Origin: Achromobacter sp. ASV32
Lineage (GTDB): Bacteria; Pseudomonadota; Gammaproteobacteria; Burkholderiales; Burkholderiaceae_B
DNA: 64,000 bases
Direction of reading: 5' to 3'
Assembly: GCF_016428805.1 (NCBI RefSeq)
Contig: NZ_JAELTJ010000002.1
Span: 1-64,000 of the forward strand
Below the pieces are notes generated by a model. The model had not been told where the DNA came from, did no database searches, and saw nothing but the letters and a program-made list of their open reading frames with translations. Made by a program: the position numbers and the translations under genes. Numbering within the stretch: position 1 is the stretch's first letter; each line of letters starts with the position of its first letter. Shown in pieces: positions 43,743-53,655 of this stretch.

Positions 43743-44525
43743 ATGCTCAAAGGAAAAGTCGCAGTCGTCACCGGTTCCACCAGCGGGATCGGCCTGGGTA
43801 TCGCCACGGCCCTGGCGCAGCAAGGCGCCGATATCGTCCTGAATGGGTTTGGCGACGCCGCCGAGATCGAAAAGTTGCGCGCCAGTCTGGCCGCCCGGCA
43901 TGGCGTGAAGGTGCTGTACGACGGCGCCGACCTGTCCAGGGGAGATGCCGTGCGCGGCCTGATCGACAATACGGTCCGCCAGACGGGCCGCATCGACATC
44001 CTGGTGAACAACGCCGGCATCCAGCACACCGCGCTGATCGAGGATTTTCCCGCCGACAAGTGGGACGCCATCCTGGCGCTGAACCTGTCGGCCGTATTCC
44101 ATGGCACCGCCGCGGCCCTGCCGCACATGAAAAAGCAGGGCTTTGGCCGCATCATCAACATCGCGTCGGCGCACGGTCTGGTGGCCTCGGCCAACAAGTC
44201 GGCCTACGTGGCCGCCAAGCACGGCGTGGTGGGCTTCACCAAGGTGACGGCCCTGGAAACCGCCGGCCAGGGCATCACCGCCAACGCCATCTGCCCGGGC
44301 TGGGTGCGTACCCCGCTGGTTGAAAAACAGATCTCGGCGCTGGCCGAAAAGAACGGCGTGGACCAGGAAACCGCCGCCCGCGAACTGCTCAGCGAAAAGC
44401 AGCCCTCGCTGCAATTCGTCACGCCCGAGCAGCTGGGCGGCACGGCCGTTTTCCTGGCGTCCGACGCCGCTGCGCAAATCACTGGAACGACCGTCTCCGT
44501 CGATGGCGGCTGGACGGCGCGCTGA
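43743..44525 (+). CDS. D-3-hydroxybutyrate dehydrogenase
   Basis: 260 residues, a short-chain dehydrogenase. Cofactor loop TGSTSGIG (10-17), NNAG, and the catalytic Ser142, Tyr155 and Lys159 (SAYVAAKHG). The segment NAGIQHTALIEDFPADKW and PGWVRTPLVEKQI are characteristic of bacterial 3-hydroxybutyrate dehydrogenases, which convert hydroxybutyrate from polyhydroxybutyrate breakdown to acetoacetate with NAD. AGGAGA precedes the ATG. Confidence 0.9.
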   Translation: MLKGKVAVVTGSTSGIGLGIATALAQQGADIVLNGFGDAAEIEKLRASLAARHGVKVLYDGADLSRGDAVRGLIDNTVRQTGRIDILVNNAGIQHTALIEDFPADKWDAILALNLSAVFHGTAAALPHMKKQGFGRIINIASAHGLVASANKSAYVAAKHGVVGFTKVTALETAGQGITANAICPGWVRTPLVEKQISALAEKNGVDQETAARELLSEKQPSLQFVTPEQLGGTAVFLASDAAAQITGTTVSVDGGWTAR

Positions 44526-44539
44526 TAAAGGAACCCCGA

Positions 44540-45310
44540 ATGCTGTTTCTGCTTTCCCCCGCCAAAAAGCTGGACTATGACTCGCCCGTCCACGTCGAGA
44601 CCCATACCCAGCCGCTGTTCGTGGACCAGGCCGCCGGCCTGATCAAGGTGCTCAAGACCAAGACCGCCGACGACATTTCCGAGCTGATGAGCCTGAGCCC
44701 GGCCTTGTCCGAACTGAACGTGCAACGCTACGCGCATTGGAAGCGCACGTTCACGCAGGCCAATTCGCGCCAGGCGGTGCTGGCCTTCAATGGCGATGTC
44801 TACGAAGGGCTGGATGCCTCGACCCTGTCGGCCCGGCAGCTCGATTGGGCGCAGGAACACGTGGCTATCCTGAGTGGCCTGTATGGTGTGTTGCGGCCGC
44901 TGGACCTGATGCAGCCGTACCGCCTGGAAATGGGCACGCGGCTGGCAACGCCCAAGGGCAAGAACCTGTATGAGTACTGGGGCAGCGGCATCGCCGACTA
45001 CCTGAACGAGCGGCAGGCCGGCCAGAAGGCGCCGGTGATCGTCAACCTGGCGTCCGAGGAGTATTTCAAGTCGGTCGACCTGAAGGCGCTCAAGGCCCGC
45101 GTGGTGCAGTGCGTATTCCAGGACTGGAAGAACGGCGCCTGGAAGATCATCAGTTTCCACGCCAAACGTGCCCGCGGCCTGATGGCGCGCTACGCCATCT
45201 TGCACAAGGTCGCCAAGCCGGAAGGCCTGCATGGCTTTGACCTGGAAGGCTACAAGTTCGACGCCTCGGCCTCCACCGAGGACAAACTGGTGTTTCGCCG
45301 CAAGGTCTGA
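44540..45310 (+). CDS. yaaA: YaaA (UPF0246), peroxide-stress protein
   Basis: 256 residues, the usual length. N-terminal MLFLLSPAKKLDY, central AFNGDVYEGLDA and SGLYGVLRPLDLMQPYRLEMGT, and late ISFHAKRARGLMARY identify YaaA. In E. coli it lowers intracellular free iron under hydrogen peroxide stress and has a DNA-binding helix-hairpin-helix-like element. It follows the dehydrogenase after 14 bases and ends at a strong terminator. Confidence 0.93.
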   Translation: MLFLLSPAKKLDYDSPVHVETHTQPLFVDQAAGLIKVLKTKTADDISELMSLSPALSELNVQRYAHWKRTFTQANSRQAVLAFNGDVYEGLDASTLSARQLDWAQEHVAILSGLYGVLRPLDLMQPYRLEMGTRLATPKGKNLYEYWGSGIADYLNERQAGQKAPVIVNLASEEYFKSVDLKALKARVVQCVFQDWKNGAWKIISFHAKRARGLMARYAILHKVAKPEGLHGFDLEGYKFDASASTEDKLVFRRKV

Positions 45311-45331
45311 GCGGCGCGCCGTTCAGCTTAA

Positions 45332-45368
45332 AAAACGCCGGCCTCGCAAGAGGCCGGCGTTTTGTTTT
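45332..45368. terminator. Bidirectional terminator after yaaA
   Basis: A 13-14-bp stem (AACGCCGGCCTC/GAGGCCGGCGTT core) with GCAA tetraloop, flanked by A-run and TTTGTTTTT, between the convergent yaaA and FUSC genes. Confidence 0.92.
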
Positions 45369-45386
45369 TGGCGGGTCAAGGCGGCT

Positions 45387-47609
45387 TCAGGCCGGGGCCG
45401 CCACCGGCGGCGCGTGCTGCGGATCCGCCAGGGCGTGCAATTCCTGGCGGATCATGTGGGCGGCCTTGAGCATCTGCTTGACCGGATACACCAGGGCGGC
45501 CTGTTCGCCTTCGGTATCGAACTGGGTGGGCAGGTTGGCCGGCGTCTGGGCACGGTTTTCATCCAGCAGGTCCACCATGCCGGTCAGTGCCTGTTGCACG
45601 GCGGCGGGCGTGGCGGGCAGGGCGGCCAGGATGGGGATGGCCGCCGTGATCTGCGAGGCCAGCACGTGGTTCTGGATCAGCAGGTTGTTCAGTTCGGGCA
45701 CGCTCACCTGGTGCGATTTGGGCTCGCTCATCATGCGGTAGAAGGCTTCGGCGAAATTGCTGAACGAGATGTGCACGTTCTTGCGCGCCAGCCGCCAGGC
45801 CAGGTCGGCGTCGGTGACCGCCGGGGTCTCGTCGGCGGCGGCGCCCACCGGCGCGCCGTTGGCCTGCATGGCTTCGACGTAGCGCAGGCCGGCCATCAGG
45901 TATTCGCGGTTGGCGCGGGTGGCGGCCGCGGCCAGCGGCTTGAGATAGCGCGCTTCCCACCAGGGCAGGATGTAGCTGCAGACCAGCGCCAGCGCGCAGC
46001 CCAGCAGCGTGTCGATGGCGCGCTCGCCGATCACCGCCATGGACACCGTGCCGGGTGAGACGAAGTGGAACACCAGCACCACGAACAAGGTGTTGAAGAT
46101 GGCGCTGGCCATGTAGTTCAGCTGCACCAGGCTGTTGCCCATGATGCAGGCGCCCAGCAGCACGGCAAACAGCAATTCCGCCCGGTCGGTCAGGTTGAAC
46201 AGCAGCAGCGCGCAGAGGCAGCCGATCAGCGTACCCATCAGGCGCCAGCCATTGCGCTGGCGGGTCAGCGCGAAGCCCGGCTTCATGATGATGACGATGG
46301 TCAGCATGATCCAGTAGTTGTGCGCCGAGAACGCCGGCGACAGCCAGCGGCTGGCCAGCGTCATGGCGATGGCGGCCGCCGCCGTCACGCGCAGCGCGTA
46401 GCGAAAGTGGGGCGAATCCAGCCGCAGGTTGCTGGTCAGCAGCCCGAAGCGGAATTCCTGGCGCGAGATGAAGCGGGTCAGCGACTTGTTGATGCGCAGC
46501 ACGTCGGTGGGCTTGGCATGCGGCGAGGCCGCGGTGTGGTCGGCCAGGCGGTCGACGATGCGCGCGGAATTGCGCAGGCGGCGCAGCACCTGCACGATCA
46601 GCGCCAGCATCTCGGGTTCGCGCTCGCCCAGGCCCTGCTGCTTGAGCTGTTCGATTTCGTATTCGATGGCACGCAGTTCGGCCTTGGCGCTGCTGCGGTA
46701 CTGCACTTTGCGTCCGCGCGACACGTCCAGCGCAATCCGGTTCAGCTCCAGCGACATTTTCACCAGCGCGTCGCGCATGAACATCAGGCAGTCGTTGCCG
46801 GCCAGCGTGCGGCGCAGGGCGGCGTAGTCGGTATGGGTGGCCACCAGCGTGTCCAGCAGCTGCAGCATGTCCACGAACATGTTCCAGATCATCACGCGCT
46901 GGCGGTCGCCCAGGCCCTTGCCCCGGGGCAGGGCGCGCAGCACCATGTCGCGTGCTGCCTGGTGCTTTTCGGTCATGATCGATTGGCGCTGGATCAGGTT
47001 GCGGTAGGCCTCGTCCAGGTCGGCGGTCTCGTCGTAGAAGGCCGCGCGCGCGGCCACGTAATCGGCGGTGGCGAACAGCGCCACCGACATCGCCTGCTGC
47101 TCTTCGCGCAGCCAGAACAGCCGCGAGAACAGCAGGCTGAACGCCACGTAGAACAAGGCCCCGCCCAGGGTGGCGGCGGCATGCGCCAGGACCTCGTGCG
47201 GTTCCAGCGGCGAATGCATGGTCAGGGTCATCAGCAACAGGCCGGCAAAACCGATCAGGCCGCCGCGCTTGCCGAACACCGTGAACATGGAATAGACGAA
47301 GCACTGCGCGATCACCACCAGCCAGATCAGGACCGGATGGGTCGATGCCAGGCCGGTGATGATGACGGTCAGGGTGCCCAGCGCCGCGCCGCCCAGCATT
47401 TCGTTGGTGCGGTGCCGCTGCGGGCCGCCGGGCTGGTCGATGATGGCCAGGCACTGCGCGCCGAAGGTCGCGACCAGGCCGGTGGTGTAGTGGCCGAACA
47501 GCCCGCCCAGCACCAGCACCGGCAACAACATGCCCACCCCCTGGCGTACCCCGCCGAAGAAGTAGTGGCTGTAGAGGAAGCGGCGAATGCTGGCAATGCG
47601 CAAATCCAT
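45387..47609 (-). CDS. FUSC-family membrane protein (YccS-like)
   Basis: 740 residues. Two sets of membrane helices (about 20-165 and 395-515) each precede a cytoplasmic domain, as in YccS/AaeB-type FUSC transporters. HNYWIMLTIVIIMKPGFALTRQR, RLMGTLIG and GERAIDTLLGCALAL fit the FUSC domain. Such proteins are linked to export of aromatic acids, but direct evidence is limited. I chose the ATG at 47609, just ahead of the first family-like residues; an ATG at 47657 would add 16 residues and neither has a strong ribosome binding site. It diverges from the ilv operon. Confidence 0.82.
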   Translation of the reverse strand: MDLRIASIRRFLYSHYFFGGVRQGVGMLLPVLVLGGLFGHYTTGLVATFGAQCLAIIDQPGGPQRHRTNEMLGGAALGTLTVIITGLASTHPVLIWLVVIAQCFVYSMFTVFGKRGGLIGFAGLLLMTLTMHSPLEPHEVLAHAAATLGGALFYVAFSLLFSRLFWLREEQQAMSVALFATADYVAARAAFYDETADLDEAYRNLIQRQSIMTEKHQAARDMVLRALPRGKGLGDRQRVMIWNMFVDMLQLLDTLVATHTDYAALRRTLAGNDCLMFMRDALVKMSLELNRIALDVSRGRKVQYRSSAKAELRAIEYEIEQLKQQGLGEREPEMLALIVQVLRRLRNSARIVDRLADHTAASPHAKPTDVLRINKSLTRFISRQEFRFGLLTSNLRLDSPHFRYALRVTAAAAIAMTLASRWLSPAFSAHNYWIMLTIVIIMKPGFALTRQRNGWRLMGTLIGCLCALLLFNLTDRAELLFAVLLGACIMGNSLVQLNYMASAIFNTLFVVLVFHFVSPGTVSMAVIGERAIDTLLGCALALVCSYILPWWEARYLKPLAAAATRANREYLMAGLRYVEAMQANGAPVGAAADETPAVTDADLAWRLARKNVHISFSNFAEAFYRMMSEPKSHQVSVPELNNLLIQNHVLASQITAAIPILAALPATPAAVQQALTGMVDLLDENRAQTPANLPTQFDTEGEQAALVYPVKQMLKAAHMIRQELHALADPQHAPPVAAPA

Positions 47610-47689
47610 GGGGCGGAGCTCGGCAGCGGAAGACGAAACAAGTATATAGATCCGCATCAGGAACCGTTCTTTTCCCGAGGGAAAAGCGC

Positions 47690-47730
47690 CCCGTTTGGGG
47701 GGGCAGCGAGCGCGCGAGGCGTGTGCCCGC
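47690..47730. repeat. Diverged third copy of the REP-like unit
   Basis: GGGGGGCAGCGAGCGCG, preceded by a C-run/T/G-run palindrome and followed by a GCGAGGCG variable part, matches the core of the tandem units at 18260-18405. Here it lies between the divergent FUSC and ilv genes, upstream of the ilv promoter. Confidence 0.5.
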
Positions 47731-47809
47731 GTCGGGGCGGTCAATTTGGGGGGCAGATGGTTGCGGCGTTGCCCTGCAACCTTCTCGCAACGCTTCGGAA
47801 TACGCCGAT

Positions 47810-48172
47810 TTGCTACCTTTGCCGCAACGCGGTAAATTGCTCCACTTGCGCCGGTCTGCCTATCCGAAACCGGTGCGTTGAGGCAGATGGTCAGGGTCAC
47901 CTCCCAGCCATCTCGCAGCAGTTACACCTGCCGTTGGCCGCGCCACAAGCGTGTGTTGCCAAGGCTTCCATTTCGACCTCCAGCGTCCCCCAGGGGCGTT
48001 TGCACTGCGTTCTGTCGAGCGTGTGCCGGGTCGGCAAGGTGTCCGGGTGGCGTGGCTCCGTGAGCCGCTAAGCGCCGGATCATGTTGTCGCAGCCGGTAT
48101 GGGTTCCGTTGCCGCCGTATCCGGGCGAGCAGCAGTCAGGGTTGCAGGGCCGGTACTGAAAGGAAATACAAC
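47810..48172 (+). promoter_or_regulatory. ilv promoter and long untranslated leader
   Basis: TTGCTA (47810-47815) and TAAATT (47833-47838) are spaced by 17 bases. Transcription from there gives a leader of about 325 bases before the ilvI ATG. I looked for a branched-chain-rich leader peptide and a terminator with T-tract, as in classical ilv attenuation, and found neither. The leader may hold another type of RNA control or an additional promoter nearer the gene. Confidence 0.45.
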
Positions 48173-49888
48173 ATGGAACTGAATGGCGCCGATATCGTCG
48201 TGCGCTGCCTGGCCGATGAAGGCGTGGAACACGTTTTCGGCTACCCCGGCGGCGCGGTGCTTTACATCTACGACGCGATTTTCAAGCAAGACAAATTCCA
48301 GCATATCCTGGTTCGTCACGAGCAAGCCGCCGTGCACGCCGCCGATGCCTATTCGCGCTCGTCGCAAAAGGTCGGCGTCTGCCTGGTGACCAGCGGACCG
48401 GGCGTGACCAATGCCGTCACCGGCATCGCCACCGCCTACATGGATTCCATCCCCATGGTCATCATCAGCGGGCAAGTGCCCACTGCGGCCATCGGCGAGG
48501 ACGCCTTCCAGGAATGCGACACCGTCGGCATCACCCGTCCCTGCGTCAAGCACAACTTCCTGGTGCGTGACGTCAAGGACCTGGCCGAAACCATGCGCCG
48601 CGCGTTCTACATCGCGCGCACCGGCCGTCCCGGCCCGGTGCTGGTGGATATCCCCAAGGACATCACCGTCGCGCAGTGCAAGTACACCCCGCCCAAGGGC
48701 GAGATCTCGATGCGTTCCTATGCGCCCGTCAACAAGGGCCACCAGGGGCAGATCAAGAAAGCCGTGCAGATGCTGCTGGCCGCCGAGCGGCCCATGATCT
48801 ACACCGGCGGCGGGGTCATCCTGTCGAACGCCGCACCCGAGCTGAATAAGCTCGTGTCGCAATTGGGCGCGCCGTGCACCAGCACCCTGATGGGCCTGGG
48901 CGGCTACCCTGCCAGCAGCGGCCAGTTCGTGGGCATGCCCGGCATGCACGGCACGTACGAGGCCAACATGGCGATGCAGCACTGCGACGTGCTGCTGGCC
49001 ATCGGCGCCCGCTTCGATGACCGCGTGATCGGCAACCCCAAGCACTTCGCGCAGAACGCCCGCAAGATCATCCATATCGATATCGACCCGTCTTCGATTT
49101 CCAAGCGCGTGCGCGTGGACGTCCCGATCGTCGGCAACGTCAAGGATGTGCTGGCCGACCTGAGCGCCCAGTACGAGGTCGCCGCCGCCGAGCACAAGCC
49201 CGCGTCCATCACCAAGTGGTGGGAGCAGGTCGAGACCTGGCGCGGCAAGGAATGCCTGAAGTTCGCCAACTCGGACGAAGTCATCAAGCCGCAGTACGTG
49301 GTGGAAAAGCTCTGGGAAGTGACCGGCGGCGACGCCTTCGTCACGTCCGACGTGGGCCAGCACCAGATGTGGGCGGCGCAGTACTACAAGTTCGACAAGC
49401 CGCGTCGCTGGATCAACTCCGGCGGCCTGGGCACGATGGGCGTGGGCCTGCCGTACGCCATGGGCGTGCAGATGGCCAATCCGGGGCATGACATCGCCGT
49501 CATCACCGGCGAAGCGTCGATCCAGATGAACATCCAGGAACTGTCGACCTGCGCCCAGTACCGCCTGACGCCCAAGATCGTCTGCCTGAACAACCGCTTC
49601 CTGGGCATGGTCCGGCAGTGGCAGCAGATCGACTATGGCTCGCGCTACTCCGAGTCGTACATGGATTCGCTGCCCGACTTCGTCAAGGTGGCCGAGGCCT
49701 ATGGCCACGTGGGTCTGCGCATCGAGCGCCCGGCGGATGTCGAGCCGGCGCTGCGCGAAGCCTTCAAGAAGCACAAGGACCGCCTGGTCTTCCTGGACTT
49801 CATCACCGACCGCACCGAAAACGTGTGGCCGATGGTCAAGGCCGGCCGTGGGCTGACCGAAATGCTGCTTGGCTCTGAAGACCTGTAA
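48173..49888 (+). CDS. ilvI: Acetolactate synthase large subunit (biosynthetic, IlvI/IlvB type)
   Basis: 571 residues. The catalytic glutamate of the thiamine-diphosphate site is Glu50 (RHEQAAVHAAD). FAD/oxo-acid region and the C-terminal diphosphate-magnesium motif follow. That motif is normally GDG...NN but reads GEA (446-448) with NN at 473-474; the metal-binding Asp is therefore Glu. The enzyme makes acetolactate or acetohydroxybutyrate for valine, leucine and isoleucine. AAAGGAA precedes the ATG, and ilvH follows after 10 bases. Confidence 0.95.
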   Translation: MELNGADIVVRCLADEGVEHVFGYPGGAVLYIYDAIFKQDKFQHILVRHEQAAVHAADAYSRSSQKVGVCLVTSGPGVTNAVTGIATAYMDSIPMVIISGQVPTAAIGEDAFQECDTVGITRPCVKHNFLVRDVKDLAETMRRAFYIARTGRPGPVLVDIPKDITVAQCKYTPPKGEISMRSYAPVNKGHQGQIKKAVQMLLAAERPMIYTGGGVILSNAAPELNKLVSQLGAPCTSTLMGLGGYPASSGQFVGMPGMHGTYEANMAMQHCDVLLAIGARFDDRVIGNPKHFAQNARKIIHIDIDPSSISKRVRVDVPIVGNVKDVLADLSAQYEVAAAEHKPASITKWWEQVETWRGKECLKFANSDEVIKPQYVVEKLWEVTGGDAFVTSDVGQHQMWAAQYYKFDKPRRWINSGGLGTMGVGLPYAMGVQMANPGHDIAVITGEASIQMNIQELSTCAQYRLTPKIVCLNNRFLGMVRQWQQIDYGSRYSESYMDSLPDFVKVAEAYGHVGLRIERPADVEPALREAFKKHKDRLVFLDFITDRTENVWPMVKAGRGLTEMLLGSEDL

Positions 49889-49898
49889 GGAGGCCACC

Positions 49899-50390
49899 AT
49901 GAAGCACGTGATTTCCGTCCTCCTCGAGAACGAACCCGGCGCGCTGTCGCGCGTGGTGGGCCTGTTTTCGGCGCGGGGCTACAACATCGAGACCTTGACC
50001 GTGGCGCCCACCGAGGATGCCACGCTGTCGCGCATGACCATCGTCACGACCGGCTCGGATGAAGTCATCGAGCAGATCACCAAGCATTTGAACCGCCTGG
50101 TTGATGTGGTCAAGGTCGTGGACCTGACCGAAGGCGCGCACATCGAGCGCGAGCTGATGCTCGTGAAGGTGCGCGCGGTCGGCAAGGAACGCGAGGAAAT
50201 GAAGCGCATGGCCGATATCTTCCGCGGCCGCATCATTGACGTGACCGACAAGTCCTACACCATCGAATTGACCGGGGTGCAGGAAAAAGTACAGGCCTTC
50301 CTGGAAGCCCTGGACCGCAGTGCCATCCTTGAAACCGTACGCACCGGCGTGTCCGGCATCGGCCGCGGTGAACGGATTTTGAAGATTTGA
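49899..50390 (+). CDS. ilvH: Acetolactate synthase small regulatory subunit
   Basis: 163 residues, standard for IlvH/IlvN. The N-terminal ACT domain (HVISVLLENEPGALSRVVGLFSARGYNIETL) binds valine for feedback inhibition; the C-terminal ACT-like domain starts near residue 80. AAGGAGG precedes the ATG. Confidence 0.96.
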   Translation: MKHVISVLLENEPGALSRVVGLFSARGYNIETLTVAPTEDATLSRMTIVTTGSDEVIEQITKHLNRLVDVVKVVDLTEGAHIERELMLVKVRAVGKEREEMKRMADIFRGRIIDVTDKSYTIELTGVQEKVQAFLEALDRSAILETVRTGVSGIGRGERILKI

Positions 50391-51482
<1,092 letters not shown>

Positions 51483-51524
51483 TCCTGGTACAGCGCGGGG
51501 CCTGGCCCCGCGCGCACGGATCGA

Positions 51525-51560
51525 AGCGGCATGCCTGCGTGGGCATGCCGCTTTTATTTT
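51525..51560 (+). terminator. Terminator of the ilvIHC operon
   Basis: An 11-bp stem (AGCGGCATGCC/GGCATGCCGCT) with a 6-nt loop is followed by TTTATTTT, 42 bases after the ilvC stop. Confidence 0.93.
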
Positions 51561-51660
51561 CAGGACAGGGTGCTTATTGAGGCGGGCACAGCCCTTGCTG
51601 CGGCCCGTTGACCGGCCAGATGAGTTAACCTTTCGATGTCCGTCGTAAGTAATTGAGACT

Positions 51661-52434
51661 ATGCCCAATTTTTCCATGCGCGATTCCGAAAACCGCCACC
51701 GAAGCATCTATCTGCTGCCCAACGCATTTACCACCGCCGCGCTGTTCGCGGGGTTCTATGCCGTGGTGCAGGCGATGAACAACCGCTTCGAGGTCGCTGC
51801 CATCGCCATTTTCGTGGCCATGGTGCTGGACGGCATGGACGGCCGGGTGGCGCGCCTGACCAACACGCAGTCCGCGTTCGGCGAGCAGTACGACTCGCTG
51901 TCTGACATGACCTCGTTCGGCGTCGCGCCCGCGCTGGTCATGTACGAATGGATCCTGAACGATCTGGGGCGGTGGGGCTGGCTGGCCGCATTCGTCTACG
52001 TGGCCGGGGCCGCGCTGCGCCTGGCCCGCTTCAATACCAATATCGCCGTGGTCGACAAGCGCTACTTCCAGGGGCTGCCCAGCCCGGCGGCGGCGGCATT
52101 GGTAGCCGGCTTTGTCTGGCTGGCCGTGGACAACAAGCTGCCCATCCATGACAGTGTCATGGCCTGGGTGGCCTTCACGCTGACCATGTACGCCGGCATC
52201 ACCATGGTGTCGAACGCGCCGTTCTTCAGCGGCAAGAGTTTCGCGCTGGGTCGCAGCGTGCCGTTCTGGGGTATTTTGCTGGTGGTCGCGGTGTTCGTAT
52301 TCGTGTCCAGCGATCCCCCCGTGGTGCTCTTCGGCCTGTTCGTGCTGTACGGTTTTTCGGGCTGGGTCATCTGGGCCTGGCGTTGGAACCGGGCGCGCCG
52401 CCTGCAGCAGGAACGCCGCAATCAGTCGTCCTGA
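51661..52434 (+). CDS. pssA: CDP-diacylglycerol-serine O-phosphatidyltransferase
   Basis: 257 residues. Membrane-embedded CDP-alcohol phosphatidyltransferase: the motif DGMDGRVARLTNTQSAFG.QYDSLSDM contains the DGx2ARx8Gx3Dx3D catalytic signature. PRLF- or LLPN-type N-terminus (IYLLPNAFTTAALFAGFY) is typical of the type II enzyme of Gram-positives and many proteobacteria. It makes phosphatidylserine, the precursor of phosphatidylethanolamine. In Burkholderia/Ralstonia psd usually lies between ilvC and pssA; it is absent here. Confidence 0.94.
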   Translation: MPNFSMRDSENRHRSIYLLPNAFTTAALFAGFYAVVQAMNNRFEVAAIAIFVAMVLDGMDGRVARLTNTQSAFGEQYDSLSDMTSFGVAPALVMYEWILNDLGRWGWLAAFVYVAGAALRLARFNTNIAVVDKRYFQGLPSPAAAALVAGFVWLAVDNKLPIHDSVMAWVAFTLTMYAGITMVSNAPFFSGKSFALGRSVPFWGILLVVAVFVFVSSDPPVVLFGLFVLYGFSGWVIWAWRWNRARRLQQERRNQSS

Positions 52435-52452
52435 TCGAGGCTGGCCATAATG

Positions 52453-52476
52453 AAAACCCGCCTGGTGGCGGGTTTT
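52453..52476. terminator. Bidirectional terminator between pssA and the lipoprotein gene
   Basis: A 10-bp stem (AAAACCCGCC/GGCGGGTTTT) with TGGT loop followed by TT, between two convergent genes. Confidence 0.9.
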
Positions 52477-52496
52477 TCATTGGCGGGAAAGAGGCG

Positions 52497-53015
52497 TCAG
52501 CGCCACATGAAGCGGTCGTCGTCGTACATCGGATCGGGGCCGGGATGGAAGTGCGTCATGGCATTGCCGTCACGGCCCATGTACACGTACATCAGCGAAT
52601 TCCAGACGCCGTTTTCCTTGTAGCGATAGGACCACACGACTTCACGCTTTTCGCCCAGGCCGGCTTCTTCGATGCGGGCGGGCGGGCCGAATTCGCAGCG
52701 CACCCGGTCCGGGCCCCACTGGCCCTGTTCGAGCACCTTGAAGTGGGCGTCGGTCAGGAGCGGCAGGACGCGGTCGACGCGGCCGTCGGTGCCGACGTTG
52801 GCGCCCCAGGCGAACTGGCCCATCGGCTGTTGCGTCCAGATCACGCGGCGGCCGCCGCCCGCCTGCGGGCATTCGAAGTTGGGGGTGCCGAACCGGGCCT
52901 GCACGTCCGCCAGCGGCGTACCGGGGGCAACCTGGGAGAGGTTGGCGCAAGCGGCCAGCCCCGCGAGGGCGGCGGCGGCCAGGGTCGTACGGGCAATTCT
53001 GTAATAATTAGACAT
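52497..53015 (-). CDS. Putative lipoprotein
   Basis: 172 residues. The signal peptide ends in the lipobox LAGLAAC, so Cys23 would be lipidated. The body starts with VAPGTPLADVQARFGTP, reminiscent of SmpA/BamE-like two-strand domains, and ends with MYDDDRFMWR. AAGGAG precedes the ATG at 53015. It diverges from rpsO. Function unknown; conservation in Bordetella-type bacteria is likely but untested. Confidence 0.85.
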   Translation of the reverse strand: MSNYYRIARTTLAAAALAGLAACANLSQVAPGTPLADVQARFGTPNFECPQAGGGRRVIWTQQPMGQFAWGANVGTDGRVDRVLPLLTDAHFKVLEQGQWGPDRVRCEFGPPARIEEAGLGEKREVVWSYRYKENGVWNSLMYVYMGRDGNAMTHFHPGPDPMYDDDRFMWR

Positions 53016-53104
53016 AATGTTGCTCCTTTTGCCGCCAGCGCTGGCGGGGACGGGCACTGGACGGGGGCCTGGCGCCATCACTGGGGTAATTCTAGCGAAT
53101 CAGC

Positions 53105-53110
53105 TATAAT
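53105..53110 (+). promoter_or_regulatory. -10 box of the rpsO-pnp transcript
   Basis: A perfect TATAAT lies about 190 bases before the rpsO ATG, in the gap between the divergent lipoprotein and rpsO. A matching -35 box is weak (GGGGTAA region). The leader from here includes AT-rich sequence near 53210-53230. Confidence 0.5.
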
Positions 53111-53295
53111 CATCGAGCTTTATCGCGTGCATGGATTTTGCGGGCGTCTTTTACGGACGTGTCGCGAAATGATGTGCACGATGCTTTGCGCCGGCAAGCC
53201 GCAGTGAGAACGCAATAAAAAGCTTGGCCGGCAGCGAATTTTTCCAAACCACGTCAGGGCGCCTCGGCCCTGTCGCATGTCCGAAGAGGTCATCA

Positions 53296-53565
53296 ATGTC
53301 TGTAGCTGACATCAAGAAATCCGATATCGTTGCGCAGTTCCAACGCGCTCAAGGCGATACCGGCTCCCCCGAAGTTCAGGTGGCTCTGCTCACCGCCCGT
53401 ATCAACGAACTGACCGGTCACTTCAAAGAACACATGAAGGACCATCACTCGCGCCGCGGTCTGCTGCGTATGGTCAGCCGTCGCCGCAAGCTGCTCGACT
53501 ATCTCAAGGGCCGCAATCCCGATTCGTACCGCGCACTGATCGAAAAACTCGGTCTGCGTAAGTGA
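53296..53565 (+). CDS. rpsO: 30S ribosomal protein S15
   Basis: 89 residues, the standard length. [20 protein letters not shown]-like [30 protein letters not shown] and [12 protein letters not shown] are diagnostic. It binds 16S rRNA helix 22 and often represses its own translation through the leader. AGAGGTCA precedes the ATG. pnp follows after 90 bases. Confidence 0.98.
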   Translation: MSVADIKKSDIVAQFQRAQGDTGSPEVQVALLTARINELTGHFKEHMKDHHSRRGLLRMVSRRRKLLDYLKGRNPDSYRALIEKLGLRK

Positions 53566-53591
53566 TCGACGGGGCTGGCTCCCCATGACGC

Positions 53592-53635
53592 AACCGTGGT
53601 CGGTGCGACGTATGTCGCGACGGCCACGGTTTTTC
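53592..53635 (+). terminator. rpsO-pnp intercistronic hairpin
   Basis: AACCGTGG (53592-53599) pairs with CCACGGTT (53624-53631) and an inner GCGAC/GTCGC stem extends it; T4 follows. In E. coli this position holds the rpsO terminator, and pnp autoregulation uses a nearby RNase III site; a similar role is likely here. Confidence 0.8.
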
Positions 53636-53655
53636 ATTTGTAAGGAATAATCGTC

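Noticed and set aside
47887-48063. Short frame in the ilv leader as an attenuation peptide
   Set aside because: It has no run of Leu, Val or Ile codons, and no terminator/antiterminator pair follows.
46065-48071. 668-residue plus-strand frame opposite the FUSC gene
   Set aside because: Gln/His-rich shadow; the FUSC protein on the minus strand has clear membrane helices and family motifs.
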